Shown one piece after another: positions 49,279-59,155 of a DNA stretch of 64,000 bases. Under the pieces are notes generated by a model that saw only the letters and a list, made by a program, of their open reading frames with translations, did no database searches and was not told the origin of the DNA. Numbering within the stretch: the first letter of the stretch is position 1; each line of letters starts with the position of its first letter. A program made the translations under genes and the position numbers. The DNA comes from Eonycteris spelaea (taxonomy: Eukaryota > Chordata > Mammalia > Chiroptera > Pteropodidae): positions 4,850,001 through 4,914,000 of the forward strand of contig PUFA01000077.1 in the NCBI GenBank assembly GCA_003508835.1. The letters are read 5' to 3'.

Positions 49279-49983
49279 CAAAACATTCACTTTGCTTTAG
49301 TATCGCTCCCTCCAAGCCTCTTGTACCTAGCATAGAAAGTATTGAACTGTATAAATATGTGAAATCATATTTATTTATGTTTATTTCATAGACACTTCTA
49401 ATTTTCAGAATATTTCAATAGTAACTTACTGTGAAATATGCAAGAAAAGTATTTTAAATTCTATTTGCAAGTAAGGACACTGAAACACAAATAACTAAAA
49501 GGACAGAGACGTCAAGTTTGGTAGAAACAACTCAAAACACCTGCCAGCTCATTAGCAGACATTGGGGCAAACCTCAAATCTTCAAGTCTCAGTTTTCCTT
49601 ATGTATCAGATGAGATTCAGATGCTACTCCTCACAAACCTCCCAGATGGATCAAGTCGGAAGATGCATGTAAAAGTACAAAGTGTTACCTGCTTTTATTA
49701 ATGTTGATTCGCCCATGGTCATCCAGAAAAATAAGGGCTGAGCTGAGATTAAATATCACAACTAGTATTCTCTTCCCTTAGACTGAGTGTGACAAATAGG
49801 TGGACCCCACTCCCTCGGCTGTGTGGATATTGCTAATTAATCACAGATCTTTTTCCTGGCGTGACCCAGAACTTCTCAGCAACACACTCCACACAGCTAT
49901 AACATAAGGGCAGATTTTGAATTCAAAACCAAATTTACGGGTTATTTTCATATTAGATAATCAGGAACTGAATCCTTTAGGGA
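49279..49983. other. Unassigned spacer with a MIR remnant
   Basis: Bases 49575-49700 resemble a plus-strand MIR ('aagtctcagttttccttatg'). The rest is unique. Confidence 0.4.
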
Positions 49984-50112
49984 TTATCTCCCCCCCCACA
50001 CACACACACACCCTTATCCATGGGAGATAGAATCCAAGACCCCCAGTGGATGCCTGAAACTGAGGATAGTACCGAACCATATATATACTGTTTTCTTCTT
50101 ATACGTACACAT

Positions 50113-50329
50113 GTTGCAGAAATGTTGCAAAACAAGACTGGTGAGAAACCAAGCAGTACTCGGAGAATTAGAGAACTCAGCTTTATTACACCGATAGTCC
50201 CAGAAGAGCTAGTGCTCTGAAGATCTGGACCCAAGCTCAGGGGTAACCTTACTTTTATAGGGCTTAACAAGCAAAGGCAATACATCTGTTCTTAACAAGC
50301 AAAGGCAATACATCTGTTATTGCTCTTCA
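50113..50329 (-). mobile_element. 3' LTR of the deleted provirus
   Basis: On the minus strand it begins TGAAGAG and ends TTTCTGCAACA. It has two perfect 28-base U3 repeats (50263-50290 and 50291-50318), a TATA box CTATAAAAG (about 50251-50259), and AATAAA (50182-50187) 65 bases further on. It is preceded by the polypurine tract AAAAGGGGAGAA. At 217 bases it is short, apparently because U3 lost about 30 bases that the 5' LTR piece still has. Confidence 0.7.
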
Positions 50330-50367
50330 TTCTCCCCTTTTGACGCCCTTTAAATTCTTATAGGGCA

Positions 50368-50532
50368 TCAACCTCCTGAACTTCCTGGACTAGGGGCTGG
50401 TATAAGGGTGGTCCAGATGGCACAATCATCTGTAACTTTATGGACTCTAGGCATGAGGAGACAGTTCAAGATACAGAGACCAAATAAGAGAGCTATGAAG
50501 AGCATGAGGAGGGGACTTGCAAATGGGAGAAG
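50368..50532 (-). pseudogene. ERV env transmembrane C-terminal fragment
   Basis: One continuous minus-strand frame of about 55 codons ends at a stop at 50368-50370. It holds a leucine-rich hydrophobic run followed by an L-F-G-x-C-I-L-N pattern, the usual membrane anchor and cytoplasmic-tail start of class I retroviral Env. A stop lies directly upstream, and the surface unit and fusion region are not recognisable. It has no start codon context and cannot make an Env protein. Confidence 0.6.
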
Positions 50533-51046
50533 CTAGGATCTCCAACTCCATATTCTGGACCAAGAACCCCATGACTCATTTAATTGTTGGTGGATTAGGG
50601 TTTACCCCTTCTGGGATAGGATGACCTCAGTGTCTTTGCAGGCAGACCCGGAAACCCCCTAACTAATTTTCCTGCCTAACTCTTTTCTAAGAGTCAAGAA
50701 CCCCCTTATCATGAGTATGGATGTTGAGAGACGGGAGGTCTCTTCTTCAGTATTGCTTCCTGCTGAGAAGGGTCATAGTCCCTGCCTCCTGGGGTTTCAT
50801 GGAGCTCTTTCCCTGTCTGCTTTAATTAGAGCAGAGTCTTGGATTTCCTGCTGAAGTGCTGCCTCAGTCCCTAGAAAAGGAAAAGAAGATACAAACGGTT
50901 ACATTTCAATTATTGATTATGTCTCATATCATTGGCAATACATCTGTTCTTAACAAGCAAAGACAATACATCTGTTATCTAGAGCCATTTGAGTGGAAGA
51001 TTCTTCTTCGCACATCTATAATAAAGTTTAATTGAGAAATTAGGCA

Positions 51047-51200
51047 ATCTATGGCTATGCTACCCTGAACAAGCCCAATCCCATCTGATCTCAGAAGCTA
51101 AGCAGGGTCAGGCCTGATTAGTACTTGGATGGGAGACCACCTAGGAAAACCAGGTGCTGTAGGTGTAAAAAATTAAAAAATAAGGGATTGTAAAATGACA
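51047..51200 (+). mobile_element. 5S rRNA-derived SINE, copy 2
   Basis: A full-length 5S body (51047-51165) with both GATCTC-type words, box A 'agctaagcagggtc' and box C 'ggatgggagacc', is followed by an A-rich link and the unit 'aataagggattgtaaaatg', also present in copy 3. It sits inside the Tigger-type element, whose sequence resumes at 51201. A 5-base repeat 'aggca' flanks it. Its 3' unit is about 55 bases shorter than in copy 3. Confidence 0.85.
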
Positions 51201-51639
51201 AGGCACAACAGAAAATTAACAAGAATAATAAACTATAACAATTATAACTATATACTATACTAAAATTTATGTGAATGTGATCTCTCTCAAAATATCTTAT
51301 CGTACTGTCTGTACAGTACAGCGTGGATAAGAGAACAAAGTGATGATTCACGTCTAGGGTGGGACAGAAGGGGACAGCATGAGATTTCCTTATACCACTC
51401 AGAATGGCATTTAATATTTATAAACCATAAGTGAGTGTAGGTAACTAAGACCACAGAAGTGAAACCATAGATAAAGGGAGACCACTGTGCATTACCTTTT
51501 ATATAAAATGTTCCTAGTTTGGTGTTTTTTCAAGTACCATGAGCAGTCAGGTCTAACTGACCAATCTGACATTTTTCTTAGGCCTTCCAACTTTACAGCT
51601 TGTGATTGACAGTCAGAAATGTCAAGCCTCATTTGGGAG

Positions 51640-51842
51640 GCAGGCTTTAGCACAACAGTTCAATGCGGAGGGCATCCGACACACCTGAGGAGCCTGTTGA
51701 AACACAGAATGCTGGGCCCATCCTCAGAATTTCTGACTCTGGGTCTTGGAGGGGGCTTGAGAAGTTCATTTCTAACATTCCCAAGCAATGCTCATACTGC
51801 TGGGGCAGGGACCACATTTTGAAAACCACTTGGAAAAGTCAA
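51640..51842 (+). mobile_element. MER5A-type hAT MITE, near full length
   Basis: Ordered MER5A words: 'cgacacacctgaggagcctg', 'gaatgctgggcccatcctca', 'tctgactctgggtcttgg' and 'accacattttgaaaaccact'. The frames at 51619-51917 are chance frames over it. Confidence 0.75.
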
Positions 51843-51885
51843 CAGCCTTCAAGAAAGAAGACCTCAGTTCAAGAAATCTTTCTGA

Positions 51886-52095
51886 GTCTACAGCCATGCC
51901 ACCCTGAACAAGCCTGATCTCATCTGATGCTGGAAGCTAAGCGGGGTCAGGCCTGGTTAGTAGTGGGATGGGAGACCACCTAGGAAGACCAGGTGACGTA
52001 GGCATAAGAAATAAAAAAATAAGGGATTGTAAACTGACAAGGTCCTTGCAGTCCGTGAGGTCAACCAAGGGTTGCCTCGCCTAAAAAAGAAAAAA
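51886..52095 (+). mobile_element. 5S rRNA-derived SINE, copy 3 (full structure)
   Basis: The 5S body (51886-52003) starts 'gtctacagccatgccaccct', with box A near 51935 and box C near 51965-51982. A 90-base non-5S unit follows ('aataagggattgtaaactg', 'ccttgcagtccgtgaggtc', 'accaagggttgcctcgcc'), ending in an A-rich tail. A 12-base target duplication with two mismatches flanks it (51874-51885 and 52096-52107). No TTTT lies inside, so Pol III could transcribe through to a downstream terminator. It resembles the MEG-RL type of 5S SINE reported from fruit bats. Confidence 0.85.
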
Positions 52096-52179
52096 AAAAT
52101 CCTTCTGGATTTTATAATTTCTATAATCTTTGGGGGAATGGTAGATGTTCTGGGCTCAAGGTTAAGTGCTTTATAAAAT

Positions 52180-52312
52180 GATTAATAAAAACTGATCTGC
52201 TTACCTCATAGAGTTGTTTTGAAGATTAAATTACACAGAGGATGTGGAAGAGTCTTACAAATGGCAAATGCTCTAGATAAATAAACGCTTATTAGTGTTG
52301 CCATTGTTATTT
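52180..52312 (+). mobile_element. MIR SINE fragment
   Basis: Shows 'cttacctcatagagttgttt', 'tgaagattaaattacacag', 'gagtcttacaaatggcaaat' and 'taaacgcttattagtgttg'. Confidence 0.65.
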
Positions 52313-54649
52313 GGAGAAGGCAATTTTTACCCTGGGATTTCAACCACCTATTGATGGACCCACCTCCCCGCAGTTGGCCTCTCCCCTCCCACGCCCATGG
52401 GCAACTACAGCTAAGGCTACATGAAACATGTCAGGTCTCTAGGCAACGTTTCCATACCTTTCTCAGACTGAACTACAATCTACTGAAAGAAATGCTTTCA
52501 GAATGTTCTGGATGTTTGGCTCAAGGCAATATTTTCTGTTGCTGGTGTCTAGGGACTAAATGGATCTGTCAATGAGAGACAAATGAGGGTGGAACCACCA
52601 GCCATTGGCAGTTCCCCTCCAGAGATTCGCTTCTGACTGATGACAGCAACTTGCCAGAGGGAGCGGAAGAAAATCATCTGGAAAACACCCGGGATAAAAC
52701 TGAAACAAATATTCCGGAGAAGAGAAAAAAAAATGAAAATAAAGGTGACGTAAAGTCAAGTTCCCCTAAGCTTCCCATCAGTCTTGCCTTTTTTCTTTTC
52801 TTTTTTTTTTTTTTTTAACTGAAGTAGAAAGAACCCAGATCTTAGTTCTTATTCCTGGTTTTGACACTTGCAACTGTGTATCATTGGAGATGGTACCTCC
52901 CAACCCTAGTAGTTGAAAAGTGACATGGAGACAGAAACCATCTCTGTCTTTTTCAGGCACAGACGTAGATCAGCTGGTCAGTGTATATTTTTGCAGTATA
53001 TTCTCCCAACCTCAGTTCTCGCGTTGTCAGACAAGACTAAGGAGGCACAGCTCTTCGTGTTGTTGTGAATAATCAATGAACTAATGAACAATGCCTAGAA
53101 CCCAGCCTCCTTGATAAAAGGAGGCTGAGTTAGTGGAAGTGGAGGTACCGGTAAAGATATTTTTGTTCTTAACATAATGGCTTATTCATTTAATTTACAG
53201 GCATTAACTTATTTTAGGTCTCTTGGAACCCAGGTTTTGATTATATTTTAATAGTCCTAGAAGGAAAAGAAGCTAAGAACAATATATCACTATCTTGGCT
53301 CTAACCTCATGGCATAACTAACTGTCCCTAATGTGATAAACAGAAATTAGTTTATTCCCTTGTCAACGGTACCTTTCAGTTAATATTCAGTTAATTTTGT
53401 CAGTTGAATAGTTTTCAGGATCTTGTTTTCTTGTTTATTTGCTTGTTTGTCCGTTTTTCTCTAGGAGAGGGTCCACAGGGAGAAATGAAATGAAAATTAT
53501 CTCAGGGCTTTGAAAGAAAATAAAATCAGCAAGCCCCTGAGAAATCCAATCTGGCAACCAAGTCCATAGGCCTCATAAAATGTAGGGAGATAGCTCTTTA
53601 TTCACCACTTTCTCTGAAGGGTCTGGAGGATCAGGGGTCAGTAAAGGGTCTGTAAATGGCTCTAAAAGCTGTTCTAGTCACAGGGCTTACCTAGAAAGCT
53701 TGCACTTTTAAAATAAAAAGTCTAGACCATAGGGAGCTGCAATATTCTCTCTCAAATCAGTCCCGTTTGTTTCTTTCTTCATTCATTCAACTCCTCTGGT
53801 TTAGTTCTGGGAATAATTCCTGAGAGTTATCTGATCTTCAGATTCCCTTGCAATGCCGAAGGTCAAGCACCAGGTCTGCTCACGGTAGTTCTGGGAGTCC
53901 TGGGTGGTATCTCAGATAGACTCATGAACAAATTCAATCAGGTAGGATGTGATATTTTGATGTTTTTTTTTTTTCATTACTCTGGTTTCTCTCTAATGAT
54001 TCTGTTGCCTTTGCCTCAAGATACGGGCATTACCACCTTCCCCTGGAGTGCCCAAGGTGCCAAAGTATATCGTGTTCTTGCTTTCAGTCACTGGTTCTTC
54101 TTCTGCATGGATAACAAAGCATGGCCCAGTGACTTTCAACGTTCTCTGTCAATAGTATTTTTCAATTGTTTCTCCTAGCCCTCTTCTCTTCAAAACCCTT
54201 GGCATGACTCTGTATGAACTAGTGTGGGACACCAGAAGGATGGACAGAGAGAGGCATTCTCTCTAAAACCTGATGTCCTTGGTTGCCTTTTCCTGTGATG
54301 ACTTCTCCAACGGGAGAGTCCACTATGAACAACCTGAAGCTCATGCTGGAACCCCCTGCTCCATTTCAAGCTATTCTTGTTTTCTCAGACTTTAGCTTCA
54401 GCTTTTATCTTCTCAATGTCTGTGGACCCACCTTCTACTTGTCAATCATCTCTGTATTTCGTCACCCACTAATTCAGGCTAGATCCACTTCAATGTCTAA
54501 TATTCCAGCCTAGATGATCATTTCATAAGATTATAGTCATAATCCTTCCAAGTGGAATGGATTTTGGTCTGGTCCCAAAGCTAAGCTAAATCCTGCCTTA
54601 CGATTCGCTAAACTTTATTGAGGTCTATATGTCACACACTGCACTAATA
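52313..54649. other. Unassigned stretch with MIR remnants
   Basis: A T-rich tract is at 52788-52816, followed by weak plus-strand MIR pieces at 52835-52975 and 52985-53110 ('gttgttgtgaataatcaatg'). From 53110 to 54649 nothing was assigned. The 84- and 76-residue frames at 53924-54178 and 54283-54513 are not recognisable. Confidence 0.4.
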
Positions 54650-54900
54650 GTAATCGGAGACATTTATCGTGTGCTTACTGCCACCATGTTTCATGTACTT
54701 TGCATAAGTTAACACAATTTTTCTTATAGCAGCTCATGAGGTCAACGCAACTATTATCCCCATTTTGCAGAAGAGAAGACGAATGTGCAAGGAGGTCAAC
54801 TAACTTCCCATGTAGTTAGCAAGTGGCATTGACATGATCAGAGGCCAGATCATCTCCCTCCAGAGTCCACATCCTTCACTGTACCCCCACACTGCCTCTT
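54650..54900 (-). mobile_element. MIR SINE, near full length
   Basis: Reverse-complement MIR: 'acatttatcgtgtgcttact', 'gcagctcatgaggtcaacgc', 'attatccccattttgcagaa' and 'gtagttagcaagtggcattg'. Confidence 0.75.
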
Positions 54901-54904
54901 AGAG

Positions 54905-55115
54905 GGCAAAGCACTTTAGGAGGGTTCTCCCAATGAATCATCATAGCAACTCTATGAGATCATTACTGTTGTTATTCCCATTCTAACTGACAGAAACAGA
55001 AGAGTAGAAACAGCAAAGTCCCATGACTTATTGAGCGTGGAAGTGGAACTAAAAGTCAAGTGCAACTGATATCAAAGCCCATGCCCTTATCACTGTCCTG
55101 TTCCATGTTCATACA
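54905..55115 (-). mobile_element. MIR SINE, second copy in tandem
   Basis: Reverse-complement MIR: 'agcaactctatgagatcatt', 'aacagaagagtagaaacag' and 'gcgtggaagtggaactaaaa', right behind the first copy. Confidence 0.6.
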
Positions 55116-56559
55116 TAACTATTTTGAGCATACTCAGCGACACTCTATACCAGTGTTTCTCAAACTTATATCATGTCTGATATTATGAAACATATAAGAA
55201 GAAAATATTTTGAAACCCCAATGTCAATTTAAATTATTTGTATTACGTTATTTGAAGATATACAAATATAAAACCAGATACGTATTTTCTATGCTTGCGG
55301 TTCTTTTATAATTGCAAAACCAAAACTAATGTACAAATCAAATGAGAATAAAGCCCCAAAATTCAATAAAATTTCAATTAAGATGAAGAGCACCAAGTGT
55401 CATTTCAAGTGCAAGGTTTTAATAGACAGTTTTCTCCTGAAATGGCGCTCGCGCTGTGACCATGGTAATGATTGCCGTGGCACAGTCCTTTTGAGCCTGG
55501 CACTCCTACTTACCATAAAGCCTGCGACATTGTAATCTCCCACCCACTGCCTTCGCTCCAAGTACTGGAAAGCTTTTGTCCAAAGGACATCATTTGGCCC
55601 TCACATGCCCAAAGACATGTGCATAATTAGCCCATGATAATGAAAGCAGTTTAATTTGGTGCTGATTTGTCCATTACACAGAGCACACATGGCTAGTCCC
55701 TTAACAAACTCCTGTGGGCGAAGACAAACTCGATCCATCAGCGAACTTCGTTTGAAGGTCACCTCAAATGGAAGGGTCTCTATGCAGCTCTCAGCCTTAA
55801 ACAGCTGGAACCACTTAAGTGTCTTCAAAAGAAACTTAAAATGTTGTGTCAAAGTAGACTTGTGGGAAATACCCAGTACACACACTCATGTACTCTCACA
55901 CACACACAACACACACACACACACCCTTTATGTTGTTTTCAATGCCAAATTAAATTCGATGCTAATGAGTTTTAAAACATCAGCTCTGAAAGAAGGAAAA
56001 TATGTTTTAAAGAAATTAGAAGCAGTTTCATAAATAAGGGAACTGGATGCCTGCTAGCTCCATTACCAGGAAAAAACAGCAACGTTTGGAGATTAACGTG
56101 TAATCTCAGGTTTTGATTCAAAATTGGTTTGCCTGTTCTGGCTTCTAAGTAAAGAGAGAAAGAGACCCGGAAGGGAATCAGATGGGGCCAGCCATGGGAA
56201 GTCATTTTTTGTTTTACTTTTACCACATGGGGGCGGGGCAGGGGGGAGGGGAGACGCTCAGGAGAAAAGGAGATGAACTTCTGTAACCACATGAGAGACT
56301 GAGGCTCCAGATTTTTAAAAACGCTGTGGGACAAATTCGTTTTGAAGATAAGGGAGATTTGGTTACAGTCAGGGAGGATCAAAAACACTGCAGTTAAGAG
56401 TTAAACTTCCATTTTGCCCGAGATGTAAGAAACTGAGGGGAAGAGTTATAAGTCAAAACTCATAAGCATTCTCTTTTCAAAAATGAAAATATTATTTGAC
56501 TAGATTTTGATCATTTGTATATGTTCGTCATGGGAATTTTAGCAGTAACAATAAACTAA
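55116..56559. other. Repeat-poor stretch with G4 motif and (CA)n
   Basis: A hAT-like start lies at 55150-55170. Bases 55440-55800 are unique, dense in homeodomain-like words and CpG-containing, a candidate conserved non-coding element. A CA repeat is at 55876-55924. The 138-residue minus-strand frame at 55972-56388 crosses the G-rich motif and is not recognisable. Confidence 0.35.
56229..56250 (+). promoter_or_regulatory. G-quadruplex motif with GC box
   Basis: Four G runs of 5, 4, 6 and 4 with one- and two-base loops (GGGGG-C-GGGG-CA-GGGGGG-A-GGGG). It contains the Sp1-type GGGGCGGGGC core. Confidence 0.7.
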
Positions 56560-56960
56560 TATTATTAACATTTTCTCTGTTAATCTCTCTTTACATCAAT
56601 TATTGTATTTGGTCCTCTTGATGGCAACAACCACGTGAGGTAGGCAGACTAAAATCCCCATTTTTTATAGGAAGTTTAGCCATGAAGGGGTTAAAAAACT
56701 TGCTGAAAGTTACACATCTATCAAATGACAGAGTCAGGATCAGAGCCTGGGTTTCTCTGATCCCTAAACCGAAATTCTTAATCCCTAGCACCAATTTACC
56801 TTCCAGAAAGCACTCTCCAGGTAATCAAATCCTAACAATATAACGCACCCTGGCAATTAGCTGTCAACCTGCTTATATTATTGATGAGAAACCTGAGACC
56901 CAGAGATGTTAAACGAATTCCTGTTATACAACCAGACTTCAAATCCCCAGTTCAATGTAA
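56560..56960 (-). mobile_element. MIR SINE plus a second partial MIR
   Basis: Bases 56560-56800: 'acgtgaggtaggcagactaa', 'acttgctgaaagttacacat' and 'gacagagtcaggatcagagc'. Bases 56870-56960: 'gatgagaaacctgagaccca', another core piece. Confidence 0.65.
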
Positions 56961-58344
56961 GTTCTACTACATACATATATTTTTGTTTTTTGCAAATATA
57001 AAAACTATTAACATTCTGTGTTTCAGATGGAATTCAATTCCCATGATTCTGTGTATCTGGTAGCAACTTTTAAAATATTAAATTCATACATAAGAAAAAA
57101 GAAACTCAGAGATGTTAAAGCAAATGCTTAGTAATCTCAAAATTAATAGTTTTGACTTTTATTAAAAAAAATCATTATTGACTATAAAATGAAATTTCCC
57201 TGCTCCTTCTGTTGACTTATCCAGGCCCTGCTGCCTTACAGGCTGCAATGCTGGCCATCAAGCTAATTCAGCTCATTGACAGGTTTTGTTCATATTCGAA
57301 TACCTTCTGGCCAGTTTCCAGTTTACCTTAAGCCAGGTTACCTACCTCTGTCTCATTGTCACTACCCTACAGTCTCGGAAGGCACTTGAGTTTGTGAGTT
57401 TGTGCTAGCAGGGTCCTTAGAAACTAGAGTGACCAGCCATCTCAGTTTTTCTAGGACTGAGAGGATGAGTTCTCATAACACGGAATTTTTGGTGCTAAAA
57501 CCAGAAAAGGCTTGAGCCAGCCAGGATAAGTTATTAACCCTATTACATACCCATGAAGTGTTCAGTGTTTAGGAGGAGGGACACTGAAGCCGGGCTTCAT
57601 AAATACATTTCAAGCATCATTTATTCAATCATTTTAATAGACATTTATCTTCTACTCTTTGCCAGACAACTGCTAAGCATAAGTGGTGAACAGGGTAGCC
57701 AACTTTCATAAACTACAATAATCCATGATTTTTTTAATCCACAAAAATAGTCAATAGCATAATATAGCAATAGTTTATATAGATTAATAGATTAATTCAC
57801 TAGGTCATAATTTTGGGGCATCCAAATATTGAGATGGGCAGGATGAAGTGCCCACCAGTAAGCTGAAGGGAGCAAGGAGGGAAGTCTAGGAGCATCAGAT
57901 GCAAATATTGTCCTAAGGCACCCTGGAGTGTGGCACCCAGGCTGGTTAAATGGGTATGGCGTGGGAGTCTGCTGGTACTGGAGAGGTCTGCTTTCTCTTT
58001 TTTAGTAGACATTTTGTATGTCTAATAATAATAAAATTTAATATGCCTTGACGATTTACCATTTGACGCCCATTGTGATAAAGAATACATAGATACAGCC
58101 ACAACCAAAATACACTTGGACTCATTTACAGAAAAATAATAACCAAATATACAATTATGTTTACAATATAGCATACAAAATGCTACAGTAAGGACAGTGG
58201 AAGTTGCTACTGGATAAATCAGAAGAGATGCCCAAAAAGACTTGAAGGAAAAGAAACAGCTGTGGCCAAAAATGGGAGAGTTGGCTAGACAGAGGGGAAG
58301 CTGTGGGGAAAAGGACGTATAATGTAATGGACACGGGTTATTAA
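56961..58344. other. Unassigned stretch with an L2 3' end
   Basis: Bases 57600-57690 resemble a reverse L2 terminus ('atcatttattcaatcatttt'). The rest is unique. Confidence 0.4.
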
Positions 58345-58545
58345 ACTCTAACTTCATGCCCGCCATTGTATGCTTTACTCGTACTGTCTCACAGAAAACT
58401 TTATGTCAACCATATGAAATCAGAACTGTCCCAATTTTGCAAAAGAAGCAGCAGCCTGAGAGTGGTCATGTGACTTGCCCAAAGTCATACATACAGTCCA
58501 TTGGCAGAAGAGCCGTTATTGGAGCCCCGTCCTTCCATTCTGAGC
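58345..58545 (-). mobile_element. MIR SINE fragment
   Basis: Reverse-complement MIR: 'ctgtcccaattttgcaaaag', 'catgtgacttgcccaaagtc' and 'gccgttattggagcccc'. Confidence 0.65.
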
Positions 58546-58981
58546 CACTATCATGCGCTCACTCTCTTTTTGAGACCACACCAAGGACATCAAGGTCCTG
58601 GCTAAGTGGTCGAAAACAGCCCATTCCCCAAGGGCATCATCACTCTCCCATCTTCTTGCAGATGAGGATTTCTTTCTGGCTTCAGGGGAAAAGTCCTTAA
58701 ACAGCTGGGTCACACTGTGCTCAGAATAAGGGGCCAGCGAGTGGGTATGAGGCCAGATCATTGGTCGCAACATCCCGAAAGCAAAGATAAGATCTGTGCA
58801 GATGTCTGCTGCACCTTGGGCCCCAAGCTTCCCCCAGGAGTCCCTTCCAGCCAGAGCCACCATTCACTGTTAGGGCTCACGAGGCAGAGACTAGAATCTT
58901 CTCACCCCCAAAACGGAGGCAGCAGAAGCCAGCCTGAGAGCACCAAGGCAGAAAACAAAAAAGCAAATTTTAAAAGGCAAA
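58546..58981. other. Upstream flank of the CpG cluster
   Basis: Unique, non-repetitive sequence. The longest open frame of the window (182 codons, 58717-59265, +) starts here and runs across the CpG cluster. It shows no domain, and the opposite strand is also open for 109 codons, as expected of GC-rich DNA with few stops. Confidence 0.4.
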
Positions 58982-59155
58982 CCCCCGCACCCCACCCCCC
59001 ACCCCGCACCGTATTCGGGTGCAGCGCCGGAGCGCGGGAGCTTTGCAGCCAAGCTGCGCGGCACAGCACAGCGAGCGAGCTCAGCCTTCGTCAGGACGCC
59101 TCTGCTCGCCGCGGGCCGCCTGGCACACTGCTCCGAGGTGAAATCCAGTGGGACG
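58982..59155. promoter_or_regulatory. Short CpG cluster with minus-strand G4: candidate promoter
   Basis: About 20 CpG dinucleotides in 170 bases, against a background of roughly one per 100 or fewer. It opens with four C runs (58982-59005), a G-quadruplex motif on the minus strand. GC-rich sequence with repeated GCGAGCGAGC and CGCCGCGGGCCGCC words follows. A splice-donor-like GAG|GTGAAA lies at 59137 on the plus strand. The cluster is below the usual 200-500 base island length. It may be a promoter or first exon of a non-coding or alternative transcript, but direction and product are unknown. Confidence 0.5.

Larger units (their letters stand above)
50113..51008 (-). mobile_element. Deleted class I-like endogenous retrovirus
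   Basis: Minus-strand provirus remnant flanked by a perfect 4-base CACA duplication (50109-50112 and 51009-51012), which fits gammaretrovirus-type integration. Reading the minus strand: a 5' LTR U3 piece (51008 to about 50934), a scrap of internal sequence, an env transmembrane end, a polypurine tract (50341-50330), then the 3' LTR (50329-50113). Both LTR starts read yGAAGA and share the 28-base repeat. U5, leader, gag, pol and most of env are lost, so it is inert. Confidence 0.7.
49984..51488. mobile_element. Tigger-type DNA transposon hosting two younger insertions
   Basis: Element words appear in three separated blocks: 50012-50112 ('cccccagtggatgcctgaaa', 'gatagtaccgaaccatatat'), 51013-51046 ('ataaagtttaattgagaaat') and 51201-51488 ('taaaatttatgtgaatgtga', 'atagataaagggagaccact'). 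The right end 'ataaagggagaccactgtg' pairs with the left end, where a C run and CA repeat (49990-50013) have expanded inside the terminal repeat. A deleted provirus occupies 50113-51008 and a 5S SINE 51047-51200. Exact Tigger subfamily not assigned. Confidence 0.7.
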
